Shown here in pieces: positions 37,886-46,967 of a DNA stretch of 64,000 nucleotides. The DNA is taken from the NCBI RefSeq assembly GCF_019453995.1, contig NZ_CP075587.1, positions 310,001 to 374,000 on the forward strand, read 5' to 3'. How positions within the stretch are numbered: position 1 is the first letter of the stretch; every line of letters begins with the position of its first letter. Both the position numbers and the translations under genes were made by a program. The DNA is from Candidatus Rhabdochlamydia oedothoracis (lineage in GTDB: Bacteria > Chlamydiota > Chlamydiia > Chlamydiales > Rhabdochlamydiaceae). The notes under the pieces are model-generated. The model did no database searches. It saw only the letters and a program-made list of their open reading frames with translations, and was not told the origin of the DNA.

Positions 37886-38983
37886 TTAGAAGTCAAAGCA
37901 AGCGTGTAATGTCCAACCTTGATAAGTCAGACTTCCACCAGAAGTGTTGTCTGAATAGTTAACTGTGTTATAAGACAAGAATCTGCTTTGATCAAAATAC
38001 ACATGGTTTTCCCAGCCCAATTTCAATCCAAAGTGAAAGTCACAGAAGTTATAGTCCCAACCTAGTCCAAGTTGTAGATCTAGAATAGGTCTGCAAATAT
38101 GGTAACTTCTACTAAATGAAGCAGAATTGTTTTCCATAACACCTACCATGTTAATTTCATTCAATTGTAGTTTTTGTAGACCATACTCAATAGCAGTGGC
38201 TACATTTCCATAAATGCTAAATCCGTTACAAAAACTCCATTGTGTATTGAGCCCTGATTCAATACCCATTCCCCACCACTTATTTCTTTGATTAGTGAAT
38301 TGGTCAGTTGTCACAGGATCTCCATTAACAACATTACTAAAACCATAAGATGTACGTAGCCTCTGACGTAACCAATCAGTTCTTAACCCAAAGAAAGGAC
38401 GTAATGTTACCCACTTACTAACGAAGAACTCACGGCCTACATTAAGATTAATTTGATCAAGACGGTTGCGATATCTTGAATTTGCAACAGCATAACCCTC
38501 AAAAGGATTTTTTGCAGAAGCAAAACCTTGTGTTTTTATTAAAACATTTGATGGATCATTTGCTATAGAAGAGCCTTTGCGGCTGCTAATTAGGTGTGTC
38601 CAACAAAGAGCTACATCCCAATTATCATGAGGTAGAGTATAATCGAGGCCAATACGGAATCCCCAATTGTATTTACTTTTTACTTCATCAGCTCTAACAG
38701 GAAAGCCATTATTTGTTGTTTCTACCGCATAGCTAAGACCGTCTTCAAATAATTGCCATAAAAGAGCATCTGCAGATACTTGAAGGTCCCATCCGTTTCT
38801 AGTTAAAGGCATTGCAGCGGGGTTGATCATTCCATTTACGCCTCGTCTTTGCTCAAGGCTATTAAGACGATTTTCTATATTACGCAAGGACGCTGAATCA
38901 CCAAAATCCGCATACGTAAAACTTGTTGCTAATAACATAGATGCGGCAATTGCGGGCCACACCTTTTTCAAATTCCATTGCAT
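37886..38983 (-). CDS. MOMP-like outer-membrane porin
   Basis: 365 residues, upstream paralogue of the porin above. Signal peptide (ends FTYA), then a short heptad-like segment (LRNIENRLNSLEQR, residues 32-45), then the barrel, ending CFDF. Shared blocks are nearly identical (SKWVTLRPFFGLRTDWL, SYHICRPILDLQLGLGWDYN), while the loops between differ, as expected for surface-exposed variable parts. Probable general porin and major envelope protein. The genes have separate terminators and similar leader blocks, so each is likely transcribed on its own. Confidence 0.8.
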   Translation of the reverse strand: MQWNLKKVWPAIAASMLLATSFTYADFGDSASLRNIENRLNSLEQRRGVNGMINPAAMPLTRNGWDLQVSADALLWQLFEDGLSYAVETTNNGFPVRADEVKSKYNWGFRIGLDYTLPHDNWDVALCWTHLISSRKGSSIANDPSNVLIKTQGFASAKNPFEGYAVANSRYRNRLDQINLNVGREFFVSKWVTLRPFFGLRTDWLRQRLRTSYGFSNVVNGDPVTTDQFTNQRNKWWGMGIESGLNTQWSFCNGFSIYGNVATAIEYGLQKLQLNEINMVGVMENNSASFSRSYHICRPILDLQLGLGWDYNFCDFHFGLKLGWENHVYFDQSRFLSYNTVNYSDNTSGGSLTYQGWTLHACFDF

Positions 38984-39550
38984 ATAGATCCCCCTAGGTT
39001 TGGATCATTTAATTTCAATAAACGACAATTCGTAGCTGCCCACGGAGTTAATAACTTCTTTGTAAGAAATTAGCAATTCCGCAAGCAGCTACAATGTAGA
39101 TATCTTGAAGATCACCGTACTTGCTTACAATGAGCTTTATAAACAGCTACATCTGATGCAAACTTGCCCTAAAATGAAAAAACTGCAATGAAGAATAATC
39201 TCTTTTAAAACATATTCTGAGCAGCATTTTTTTTTGATAGCTTTATTTGCATCATTTTTATGGCTTCACTGTAATTTTTATTACGAATTCAAGTCAACAA
39301 AAAATAGTATAAGTATGTGATTTTCCTTTTTTAATCGTTGTTAAAATCCTATGTCTGGGATAGGTTAAATATGCCTTATAACTATTTAGGAGGGGATTTT
39401 TGTTTTTTAGAGCATTAAATGAATTTCGTGTTTTTAGAACTTAAAAATCAAAAAAAACAATCAGAAAAAATATAAATATAAAAAGAATTTTTTCTAAATT
39501 TAATTAAAAACTTAAGACTATTAATAAGTAAAATTAGTTAATTTCAAATG
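38984..39550. other. 567-base intergenic region upstream of the porins
   Basis: Holds the leader/promoter region of the porin gene. Two blocks are shared with the upstream region of the other porin gene: TTTAATTTCAATAAACGACAATT just before the start (39008-39030 and 37628-37650) and CATTTTTATGGCTTxACTGTAATT further upstream (about 39252-39275 and 37700-37723). Between them this copy has about 200 extra bases with repeated GCAGCTAC/GTAGCTGC words. No gene seen. Confidence 0.5.
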
Positions 39551-40381
39551 CTATTGAAAGCTTTTTAGAATAACTTCTAGATCTTTTAAATACCCTAATG
39601 ATTGTATGCCCATTTGTTGCAAAATGAAAAACCACGCAGCACAAAGAACTGCAAGTCCAAGTAATGACTTAAGAGACATGCCCAAAAAAGCAATTTGTAC
39701 TTGAGGGGCTAATCTATTAGCGATTCCTAAAAACATCTCCGTCATTAATATAGCAATGATAGATGGAGCTGATAATTGAATACCAATTGATACGATTTTT
39801 CCGACTAGTGCCCAAACGCTTTGCCAAAAAGCTGCTTGAAAAGTAAAAAAATACGATGGGAGCATTTTATCTATGGGAATAATTGTATAAAAATCGAAAA
39901 GAGCATTAAAAAAATAAAAGATACCGTTTATTTGATAGAAGATCACAATCATGATGTAATTATAGAAAATACCAATAGAAGAAGAGGGAGTTTGCATAAA
40001 AGGATCTGTCACTTGCAAAGCGGAAGATCCTCTTAGAAAATCGATGTTTACTCCAGCTGTTTCTGCAATGTAGAAAGGGATTGTTATAAAAAACGCAAGA
40101 ACAAATCCAAGAAAGAGTTCTTTGAAACAAAGAACAATATATTGAAAATTAAATCCGACCATTGTTTGAGAGGTCATAATCATTTGCGGTAAAAATACAA
40201 GGGTTAAACAAATCAAAAGACCCATTTTTACAGTGCTAGGAGCTTTATTTCCTAGAAAAGGAGCCAAACTTACAATAGGAGCAAAACGCATCAAACCTAG
40301 AAAAAATAAGGAAAGCAGTGCAAAGGGGTCTAGTTCAAAAAGTTTAGAAAAAAAAGCTAGGTAAGAGTCATTAGGGTTCAT
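39551..40381 (-). CDS. sctT: Type III secretion export apparatus protein SctT
   Basis: Inner-membrane component (SpaR/YscT/FliR family) of the type III secretion export gate. 276 residues with six or more hydrophobic helices; LMRFAPIVSLAPFLGNKAP near the start and GVNIDFLRGSSALQVTDPF near 110 match the family, as does the conserved MTEMFLGIANRLAPQVQ near 210. Last gene of the block; a 237-base gap separates it from sctS. Confidence 0.9.
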   Translation of the reverse strand: MNPNDSYLAFFSKLFELDPFALLSLFFLGLMRFAPIVSLAPFLGNKAPSTVKMGLLICLTLVFLPQMIMTSQTMVGFNFQYIVLCFKELFLGFVLAFFITIPFYIAETAGVNIDFLRGSSALQVTDPFMQTPSSSIGIFYNYIMIVIFYQINGIFYFFNALFDFYTIIPIDKMLPSYFFTFQAAFWQSVWALVGKIVSIGIQLSAPSIIAILMTEMFLGIANRLAPQVQIAFLGMSLKSLLGLAVLCAAWFFILQQMGIQSLGYLKDLEVILKSFQ

Positions 40382-40484
40382 GTAAGGATCTTATACGAGG
40401 TTTATCTTAGCAAGATGGATTAAGGACGTTGTTTGTAAATCGTCAAATTCATACGCTTACTTATCCTCTTGCGCCAGATTAGAA

Positions 40485-40586
40485 TCATAACAAATAATTG
40501 TAAAATGGAAACATGAGCAGAGCTATTAACATGAAGGCAGCAACTGCAGGCCCCAATTTAGTTTTTATAAGGAATTTGGTCAACAA
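40485..40586 (-). CDS. Possible small membrane protein between sctS and sctT
   Basis: A 33-codon frame beginning TTG with a hydrophobic middle (TKFLIKTKLGPAVAAFMLIA then LLMFPFYNYLL). The frame stays open upstream to the sctS stop region. No good ribosome site. It may be real or a chance open stretch; reported because the gap is otherwise empty. Confidence 0.2.
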   Translation of the reverse strand: MLTKFLIKTKLGPAVAAFMLIALLMFPFYNYLL

Positions 40587-40618
40587 AAAGTGAGTGTGAA
40601 TGACGTTGTATGAAATCT

Positions 40619-40888
40619 TTAAGAGGCCCACTTAGGAAAATTTGTGAAGATATTATTGGTAAATTGTAAGATTTGTGAACTTAACCATCCTCCAACAATG
40701 AGCAAGGTAAAAATCACCGCAAATAGTTTGACCATGAAAGAGAGTGTTTGTTCTTGGATTTGTGTAGCCGCTTGAAAAACAGCAACGGTTAATCCGAGCA
40801 AAGTACTGATTAAGATAGGAGGCCCAGATAAAAGAAGAATCAATAACAGAGCTTGGTAGGAAAGCTGATAGATTTCTGTATTATACAT
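40619..40888 (-). CDS. sctS: Type III secretion export apparatus protein SctS
   Basis: Small two-helix inner-membrane protein (89 residues) of the FliQ/YscS/SpaQ family. Helix 1 runs through QALLLILLLSGPPILISTLLG and helix 2 through LFAVIFTLLIVGGWL, joined by the family's QAATQIQEQTLSF. Sits 16 bases after sctR in the same operon. Confidence 0.92.
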   Translation of the reverse strand: MYNTEIYQLSYQALLLILLLSGPPILISTLLGLTVAVFQAATQIQEQTLSFMVKLFAVIFTLLIVGGWLSSQILQFTNNIFTNFPKWAS

Positions 40889-40904
40889 AGTTTTTTTCCT
40901 TAAA

Positions 40905-41687
40905 TTAGCGAAATGATAAAACTAGTCCCTGAATGATCAATGTCCATCCATCTACCATTACGATTAATAGTAATTTTAAGGGAAGCGCAATTGTTAAAGG
41001 AGATAACATCATCATGCCCATAGCGAGCAAAATATTAGAGGTCACTAGATCCACTACAAAGAAGGGCAAGTAGATTAGGACACCTATCTCAAAGGCAGCT
41101 TTGAGTTGTGAGGTAATAAAGGCAGGAATTAAAATGATAAAATCGTTGGGTTTTAACCCACCGCGAAACTCCTCTGGTATAGAGCGCTGAGCGAGTTGGT
41201 AAAAACCACCCATGTGTTTAGCAGTGGTATTTCTCTGTAAAAAATCACGCATGGGTTCTTTTGTAACATTGATTACATTTACCATGTATTGAGCGCTCTC
41301 AGCGGAAAATAAATTTGTAGGAGCTCTGTCTTTAATCTGATTTTCTCCCGCTTTATACATGGCTACAGCGGTGGGAAACATTACATAAATCGTCATTAAA
41401 AGAGCAATACCGCTTATGACTTGATTCGGTGGAGATTGCTGAATACCCAAAGCATTGCGTAAAAGAGACAATACAATCACAATTTTAATGTAAGAGGTTA
41501 AGAGCATAATGGCAAAAGGCAAAAGCGCAAAAGCCGTGATTGCTGTTAGCTCTTCTAAGATGGTAGGTGTTGGTGCTAGTTGCTCAATAGAAGGTGAAGA
41601 GGGAATGACTTCTTTTGCATATAAACAATCTCCTAAAAAAAGACAGGCTAGCAATACAAAAGAAAAAAGCAGAAGGCGTTTATGCAT
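40905..41687 (-). CDS. sctR: Type III secretion export apparatus protein SctR
   Basis: FliP/YscR/SpaP family member of 260 residues. A signal-like N-terminus (ends CLYA) is followed by four helices. The family block LLTSYIKIVIVLSLLRNALG sits near residue 63, with ALGIQQSPPNQVISGIALL directly after, and IPAFITSQLKAAFEIG near 187. Forms the export pore with SctS and SctT. 92 bases separate it from sctL upstream. Confidence 0.94.
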   Translation of the reverse strand: MHKRLLLFSFVLLACLFLGDCLYAKEVIPSSPSIEQLAPTPTILEELTAITAFALLPFAIMLLTSYIKIVIVLSLLRNALGIQQSPPNQVISGIALLMTIYVMFPTAVAMYKAGENQIKDRAPTNLFSAESAQYMVNVINVTKEPMRDFLQRNTTAKHMGGFYQLAQRSIPEEFRGGLKPNDFIILIPAFITSQLKAAFEIGVLIYLPFFVVDLVTSNILLAMGMMMLSPLTIALPLKLLLIVMVDGWTLIIQGLVLSFR

Positions 41688-41780
41688 GTTAGTACCGTTT
41701 TTTTACCGAATTTAGTATATTCTTAGATTTTCTCTAAGAGAAAAAAGAGATTTTAAGTGCTTTAAGTTTATACTTTAAAA

Positions 41781-42398
41781 TTACATGTATTTTTGAAAGG
41801 CGTGCTCTAGGGATTCCCAAAGTTTATCTATTTTGGCATTGATGATTCCACTATCTGTTTCAATAACACAGCCTCCTTGTTCAATATCGTCTCTTTCTTG
41901 AATCGTAAAGGTTTTTATTTGCTCGAGACTTTTTTTAAGAGTGGGTTTGTTTGCTTCTAGAATCTCTTTGTCTAACTTGTTGACATAGATGGTAATATCT
42001 GGACTTTGCTTCACGCTTTTAAGCGTTTCAGAAACGATTCGCACAATAGTTTCAGGATGTAAAGAGAGTTGTTGGCTAACGATTTTTTTAGCTGCTTGTA
42101 GAGCGAGAGGAAGTACTTTTTTTTGGAGTTCTGAATACCAAAAAAGCACTTTTTTTTCTAAATCTATAATATAAGTACTGAATTGCTCAAGTCCTTCATC
42201 AAAACCTTGTTGTTTTGCTTGGGCACGTAGTTTTTTACACTCTTTTTCCACCTTTTGTTTATAAAGAACAATATCTTCTTGTGCATGTTCAATAAGCATT
42301 TTTGTTTCTAATAAAATACTAAAATCTTTAGCAGGAATCACCTTTTCTGCTGTAGTTGGATGTATTTCACTTTGTTGAATGAATGTTAGAAATTTCAT
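41781..42398 (-). CDS. sctL: Type III secretion ATPase stator SctL
   Basis: 205-residue YscL/FliH-like protein that links the secretion ATPase to the sorting platform. It has a long N-terminal helix with Gln, Glu and Lys (KKLRAQAKQQGFDEGLEQF), then the conserved C-terminal domain (VLPLALQAAKKIVSQQLSLH, IYVNKLDKEIL, GGCVIETDSGIINAKID). It starts 3 bases after the sctK-like gene. Confidence 0.85.
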   Translation of the reverse strand: MKFLTFIQQSEIHPTTAEKVIPAKDFSILLETKMLIEHAQEDIVLYKQKVEKECKKLRAQAKQQGFDEGLEQFSTYIIDLEKKVLFWYSELQKKVLPLALQAAKKIVSQQLSLHPETIVRIVSETLKSVKQSPDITIYVNKLDKEILEANKPTLKKSLEQIKTFTIQERDDIEQGGCVIETDSGIINAKIDKLWESLEHAFQKYM

Positions 42399-42401
42399 AA
42401 G

Positions 42402-43253
42402 TTAGCTTTGGTAATTAAGTTTTTTCATGAGTAACAGGATTTGATTTTTGAGCAGATTAGCTGCTTGTGGAGCAGTTGTAGCGGTAGATAACTTAGTTAA
42501 TAACTTACCTTTTTTCCTTTCTAGACGATGACTTATATACCAAGTAAAGCTCGTATGAATAGGATAAATAGCTTTAGCTAATCGATTCATTCCTCTTTGT
42601 ATTAATGCGTTTTTTAACACCTCTAAATCTGCAATCCATTCCGATAGCCCTATTTTTTTAAAGATCACAGGTTCTTTCTGAGTCAAAAGTTTTTTTAAAT
42701 AAATAGACTGTTCCTTAGTAAGAGCGCTATCAATCAATTTTAATTTTTGCGTAGAGATAATTTGAGGAATTTCTACCGCTAAATCATGCATTGCTAGTAG
42801 TTCAATAAGGGTATTTAATTGTGTGGTACTTAAATCAAGCAAAGATAGTAAAGGATGCTGTGGTAAAAAGCAAGGAGGGATTAAGTTTTCAGGAGCAATT
42901 GTTTTAAATAGCTCTTGAGTTAAGTATTTTTTGGCTAAAACTGTGGGCTTTGGAAAGAATTGAGAGAGCATGAGCTCTTCTTTTAACCCTTGTATTTGTT
43001 GAAGGGGTAAACAAGAGATAAAAAGCTTAGCATCTTTTTCTGTAAGAGAACGCAGATAGGGAACAAACCAGGAAAAATGTATAGCATCAAGCTGTTTATA
43101 TATAGAGGATTCTGTATCTGTTACCTCTATATTTTCTTTGTGAGATGTTTGTATTTCCGTTTGCATCTCTTCGGATAAGCAAGCAACCAAGTCTTTTTTT
43201 TTTTGAGAGGACATAATAAGAGAGCGTAATGTACAAAAAGCTACTTTATCCAT
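42402..43253 (-). CDS. SctK-like sorting-platform protein (by position)
   Basis: 283-residue soluble protein between sctJ and sctL, the place of CT560 in Chlamydia trachomatis and of sctK in other systems. All-helical with many Leu and a basic C-terminus; SWFVPYLRSLTEKDAKLFIS near 75 and LTQKEPVIFKKIGLSEWI near 195 are the most structured parts. The link to SctK rests on gene order and general size, not on a motif. It starts 3 bases after the sctJ stop. Confidence 0.6.
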   Translation of the reverse strand: MDKVAFCTLRSLIMSSQKKKDLVACLSEEMQTEIQTSHKENIEVTDTESSIYKQLDAIHFSWFVPYLRSLTEKDAKLFISCLPLQQIQGLKEELMLSQFFPKPTVLAKKYLTQELFKTIAPENLIPPCFLPQHPLLSLLDLSTTQLNTLIELLAMHDLAVEIPQIISTQKLKLIDSALTKEQSIYLKKLLTQKEPVIFKKIGLSEWIADLEVLKNALIQRGMNRLAKAIYPIHTSFTWYISHRLERKKGKLLTKLSTATTAPQAANLLKNQILLLMKKLNYQS

Positions 43254-43256
43254 GGC

Positions 43257-44180
43257 TTACTTTTCACTCTCAGGCGGTTCTATTGTTTCTTGTCTCTCTT
43301 TAAAGGGGGCGATTTTAAGCAGATTCCTCCAATTCCCTTTTTCTTTAAGGAGGGGATAGAACTTCCAAACCAGCCAACCGATGAGCAAAGCGAATATAAA
43401 TAAGCAAAACATAAGAAGAAAGAAGACAACACGGAAACGAGAAGCTGATTGTTTGTTTAATATAATCGACCAAATGCTTACATATTCATTACCAGATCCT
43501 TCTAAAGGCTCGCTTATGGGCATTAATGAGACATCAATAAAGCGCGCACGATCTGAAATGACGGTAACATCATTGAGATCAAGACCTGTTACGCTACCAG
43601 ATACAAGCCGTTTAATTTTAGAAGAAAGATGAGCATTAGGGTCATCGAATATTCCTTGATGTTTTACATAGACTGCCGCTGTAATTTTTTTTATTTTTTC
43701 TTGTTGTGATCCATAAGCCATAGAAGAAGTTTCACTAGAGGGAAAAGAAATTTGCACATCTGCATCCAACACCCCATCGATCTTACGGATCATATTAGCA
43801 ATCTGTTCAGCAAGTCCTGCTTGATAACGAATGGTTTCTTCTTTTTCTGAAGACATCAAGCCCGCTTTTGCAAAAAGATCCAGTAAGCTCATCCCTTTTT
43901 TACGAGGCAATCCATTTTGATTTAAAATAGCCATAGCTTTTGTAGAATGAGTCTCATCAACTATGATGCTCCATTTTACAGCTTCATTTCCTGTTGCACC
44001 AGCTCCTGTGCTTACAGCTTGCATTTTCTCCGAAGAGATTCCTCTACTTGCTAGAAAGACGATGATCTCATTTGCCTCTCTTTCGTCGACATCATTTATG
44101 ATGACCATATTACGATCACAGCTTATAAAAGTGAAAAGAAGAGAAATGAAGAGGTATTTTAAAATGTTGTTAATAGTCAT
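43257..44180 (-). CDS. sctJ: Type III secretion inner-ring lipoprotein SctJ
   Basis: YscJ/PrgK/FliF-type lipoprotein, 307 residues. Lipobox LLFTFISC, with the lipidated Cys at residue 21, then the ring-forming domain (VDEREANEIIVFLASRGISS) and the second domain with VLDADVQISFPSSE near 140. A transmembrane helix near 255-275 ends the export part and leaves a short charged tail. It is the first gene of the operon read towards sctT. Confidence 0.92.
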   Translation of the reverse strand: MTINNILKYLFISLLFTFISCDRNMVIINDVDEREANEIIVFLASRGISSEKMQAVSTGAGATGNEAVKWSIIVDETHSTKAMAILNQNGLPRKKGMSLLDLFAKAGLMSSEKEETIRYQAGLAEQIANMIRKIDGVLDADVQISFPSSETSSMAYGSQQEKIKKITAAVYVKHQGIFDDPNAHLSSKIKRLVSGSVTGLDLNDVTVISDRARFIDVSLMPISEPLEGSGNEYVSIWSIILNKQSASRFRVVFFLLMFCLFIFALLIGWLVWKFYPLLKEKGNWRNLLKIAPFKERQETIEPPESEK

Positions 44181-44298
44181 AAATCAATAGTTGTAAAGAT
44201 TGAAAATTGCCCAGTCTGTCATGCTTATGTGACAAGATATCCTATTTCTTAACTTATAGCAGTTTATCTTAGCTTCGTCAAATTAGAACTCTATTTTA

Positions 44299-45282
44299 TT
44301 AGCAATGATTAATCCAATCAGGTCCGGGCCCAAAGCGACGCAAGAGATAATCTTTTATACCTTTTAGAGCTGCTTTATAAATTAGCAGTCTATCTCTTTT
44401 TTTTTCTTGCTCAGCTTTGGTGTAAAAAAAATTAAAACAAAGACACTGCATAGATCGTAACAAAGAGATTTTTAATAATTGAAGGATTTCAGGAATTAAC
44501 ACTCGTATATAGATGCTTAAAAGTTGGTTGCAAGCGCAGTTGCGTTCGATCCAAAGAAGGCGGTTACGCCACCAAAAATAGGTAATATGTGTTTTACCTT
44601 TAAAAGAAGCGGAAACTTTATGCCAAATTTTTGCAGAAGGGTAACTGATAATTTGAAACCCTTTGCGTTTTGCACGCATACAAAAATCAGATTCCTCCCA
44701 AATCAAAAAGAAGCGAGCTTCCAATAGTCCTATTTGTGCAAAAACTTCTTTTTTGATCATCATGGCAGCCCCGCAAACATAGTCGATACAGAAGGCTTCA
44801 TCCCAATTCTCATCTAATGCATGCAGTCCGATTAAATCAAAGATTCCTTTCTTTGGATTCCAAGTTCCTCCAAAGTGATCTAATTTTCTCTCATTTTGCA
44901 TGAGATAAATTTTAGCGCCAAGAACTCCTGCCTTAGGGAATTGTTGAAATCCTAACATGAAGTGCTTTAATAAATCAGAAGAAACCTTGGTATCATTGTT
45001 GAGCAGCAAAATAAAATCCGCTTTGTGATCTAAAGCGTATTGGATTCCCACATTATTACCACCGGTGAACCCTAAGTTGATTTGGTTTTCTAATAGCAGA
45101 TGATGGGGAAATTGAAGCTTTATAGCAGAAATAGAACCATCATTTGATCCATTATCAACAATGACTATTTGATAGTTAGGGTAATCCAATGATTGCAGAG
45201 ACTGTAGGCAGGTTAAGGTATCTTGTCTTCCATTCCAATTTACAATAATAATAAAAATCTTAGGAAGATAAGCTGAAGACAT
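44299..45282 (-). CDS. Glycosyltransferase family 2
   Basis: 327 residues starting MSSAYLPKIFIIIVNWNG. A GT-A fold with VIVDNGSNDGS (nucleotide binding), LLLNNDTKVS (the DxD-like metal site) and WEESDFCMRAKRKG near the acceptor site. This type adds rhamnose or similar sugars to cell-surface glycans. The ATG at 45282 is chosen because the earlier in-frame codons (to 45360) overlap the decayed UMP synthase. No special regulation visible. Confidence 0.82.
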   Translation of the reverse strand: MSSAYLPKIFIIIVNWNGRQDTLTCLQSLQSLDYPNYQIVIVDNGSNDGSISAIKLQFPHHLLLENQINLGFTGGNNVGIQYALDHKADFILLLNNDTKVSSDLLKHFMLGFQQFPKAGVLGAKIYLMQNERKLDHFGGTWNPKKGIFDLIGLHALDENWDEAFCIDYVCGAAMMIKKEVFAQIGLLEARFFLIWEESDFCMRAKRKGFQIISYPSAKIWHKVSASFKGKTHITYFWWRNRLLWIERNCACNQLLSIYIRVLIPEILQLLKISLLRSMQCLCFNFFYTKAEQEKKRDRLLIYKAALKGIKDYLLRRFGPGPDWINHC

Positions 45283-45848
45283 AAGAGGACCATCCCGCTT
45301 TGCGATATTCGCTTGCTGCTCGTTTTGGGTTTTCTGCTTGATAAATTCCTCGCCCCACAATGATTACATCACTGCCCGCTTTTGATAGCTGAGTATGGGG
45401 TTTGGTATGTCTGCGCTAAGCTATCCTTATCGTTAGCGGATTGAATGCCGGGTGTAAAGTAAATCCATTTCGGATTGTTGGAAATTTTTTTTAAGCAAGG
45501 GGCAACTTTTTCAAAAATACTTTGAACTGTAGTAATCATATCTTCAACGACTAAACAAAACTGCTTTTTATTAAAAATGCCCTCAATACTGGATTTAGTT
45601 CCATGTTCCTTAATCTCCTTACAGCGCATCAGCAAAGGCACTCCACAAATCAGACTAAACTCTAAAGAAGATGCAAGTTGCCAAAGGGCATCGCAGATTT
45701 CTTTTACGAGTTTTGGAAAAGAAATAATCCGTCTTAAGTCGATATAAATCAGAGATGTAATACCGCTTTTTAAAACAAAACGGCCAAATTGAATCGATCC
45801 TATGCTAAAAAGATCAAGGATCATTTTTTTAGTCTGTAATTGGATCAT
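45262..45848 (-). pseudogene. Decayed bifunctional UMP synthase (PyrE-PyrF)
   Basis: Orotate phosphoribosyltransferase fused to OMP decarboxylase, in the order seen in eukaryotic UMP synthase, but badly damaged. The 5' part has the OPRT start (IQFGRFVLKSGITSLIYIDL) and PRPP region (LLMRCKEIKEHGTKSSIEG, VVEDMITTVQSIFE), yet lacks about 18 residues between CGVP and LLMR. After FEKVAPCLKK the sequence jumps to the last section of the decarboxylase (FTPGIQSANDKDSLAQTYQT), so roughly 270 residues with the KxxxD active site are missing. A frameshift at 45370 separates the terminal SDVIIVGRGIYQAEN. Starts at ATG 45848 directly after pyrD. Confidence 0.88.
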
Positions 45849-45850
45849 CT

Positions 45851-46951
45851 CTACTCTTTGGTATGATATTTTGTTGCTAAATAAGGATCCCACATCATAC
45901 CTGTTGCGGTCATTGCAGCGTTAGCTTTTGCTTTAAAAAAAACAGAAAAATGCTCTGGTAGGGAAATACCCCCTACTCCGATTAAGGTAAGATCGAGCTT
46001 TTCTTTTTGGATGATTTCATGAGTTTGTGTAATAAACCGTATCGCAGTAGAGAGAATAGGTCCTCCACAAATACCACTTGTTGGTCTATCAGAACCCAAA
46101 GGAGAGTTTCCAGCTGAATCAACCACTCTAGAACTGACTGAGTTAATCCCAGAAATGGCTTGGATTCCACTTTGAGTAGCTGTGATTAGCACTTCTTGCA
46201 ATAGTTGTTTAGACGGGAAAACACCCACTTTAATCATTAAAGGAATGGGATGAACAGCTTTAACAAGCGCTCTTCCAATTTCTGCAACAGCAGAGGGAGA
46301 CAAATAAATAGCACCTTCTTTTGTCTTTACATTAGGGCAAGAGAAATTCGCTTCGATAATCTTAGCCCCTGCTGCTTTAGCTAAGGTGGCAACAGCTACA
46401 AAATCTTCTATAAAAGTACGCTCTTTTTGAAAGGAACCCGCTATGGAAACAACCATAACTTGCCCTTCTTGTAAATAAGCATTTGCACGAGGGATATCCT
46501 CTAATAGAAAAGCAGGTGATCTAGAAGGCATGCCAAAAGAGTTTGTGATCGCTAGATCCTCTATTTGCTTAGGTGGGAAAAGGACTTGTTTAACACTATA
46601 TTTAGGATCATTTGCATGTATAGGGCCATTTGTGTCGACATAAATAATATTTGGCATGGAATGAGCTGCATATTCTTTACTACGAATGGTTTTATATACA
46701 GGAATGTCGTATCCCAATTTAGCTGCCAGTGAAATCCATTTGGAGTTTAATAAAGGTCCAGCTGCTACACCAATACAAGAGGCTACTGGGAATCCCAAAA
46801 AATTAAACATCGCTTCTCTAGAAGGAAGATTTCTTTTGGGAATCAATCCATCAAAGAAAGGACCCTCTTCTGCATTTTCTAGATAACTTTTTTTCATATC
46901 GTAAATAGGGAAGTGATCTGGATACCAGATAGGTAATTTAGTGGCAGGCAT
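45851..46951 (-). CDS. pyrD: Dihydroorotate dehydrogenase (PyrD-type)
   Basis: FMN enzyme of pyrimidine synthesis, 366 residues. FPVASCIGVAAGPLLNSKW near 53, NSFGMPSRSP near 138, ANFSCPNVKTKEG near 200 with the catalytic-loop region, and MIKVG near 235 fit class 1/2 dihydroorotate dehydrogenases. The frame is intact, but all neighbouring pyrimidine genes seen here are broken, and an IS5 copy ends only 17 bases upstream of its start. It may be expressed from IS sequence or be a gene whose partners have gone. Adjoins the UMP synthase remnant on the same strand. Confidence 0.82.
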   Translation of the reverse strand: MPATKLPIWYPDHFPIYDMKKSYLENAEEGPFFDGLIPKRNLPSREAMFNFLGFPVASCIGVAAGPLLNSKWISLAAKLGYDIPVYKTIRSKEYAAHSMPNIIYVDTNGPIHANDPKYSVKQVLFPPKQIEDLAITNSFGMPSRSPAFLLEDIPRANAYLQEGQVMVVSIAGSFQKERTFIEDFVAVATLAKAAGAKIIEANFSCPNVKTKEGAIYLSPSAVAEIGRALVKAVHPIPLMIKVGVFPSKQLLQEVLITATQSGIQAISGINSVSSRVVDSAGNSPLGSDRPTSGICGGPILSTAIRFITQTHEIIQKEKLDLTLIGVGGISLPEHFSVFFKAKANAAMTATGMMWDPYLATKYHTKE

Positions 46952-46967
46952 AGAGGTTATCTCCTAA

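Noticed and set aside
45283-45360. Extended N-terminus for the glycosyltransferase 2 gene
   Set aside because: These codons come from the tail of the UMP synthase remnant read in another frame; the family motif begins after ATG 45282.
45982-46170. Open frames within pyrD, hemH, glgP, kdsB and suf genes in other frames
   Set aside because: All lie within longer genes with strong family motifs; no ribosome sites or conserved features of their own.
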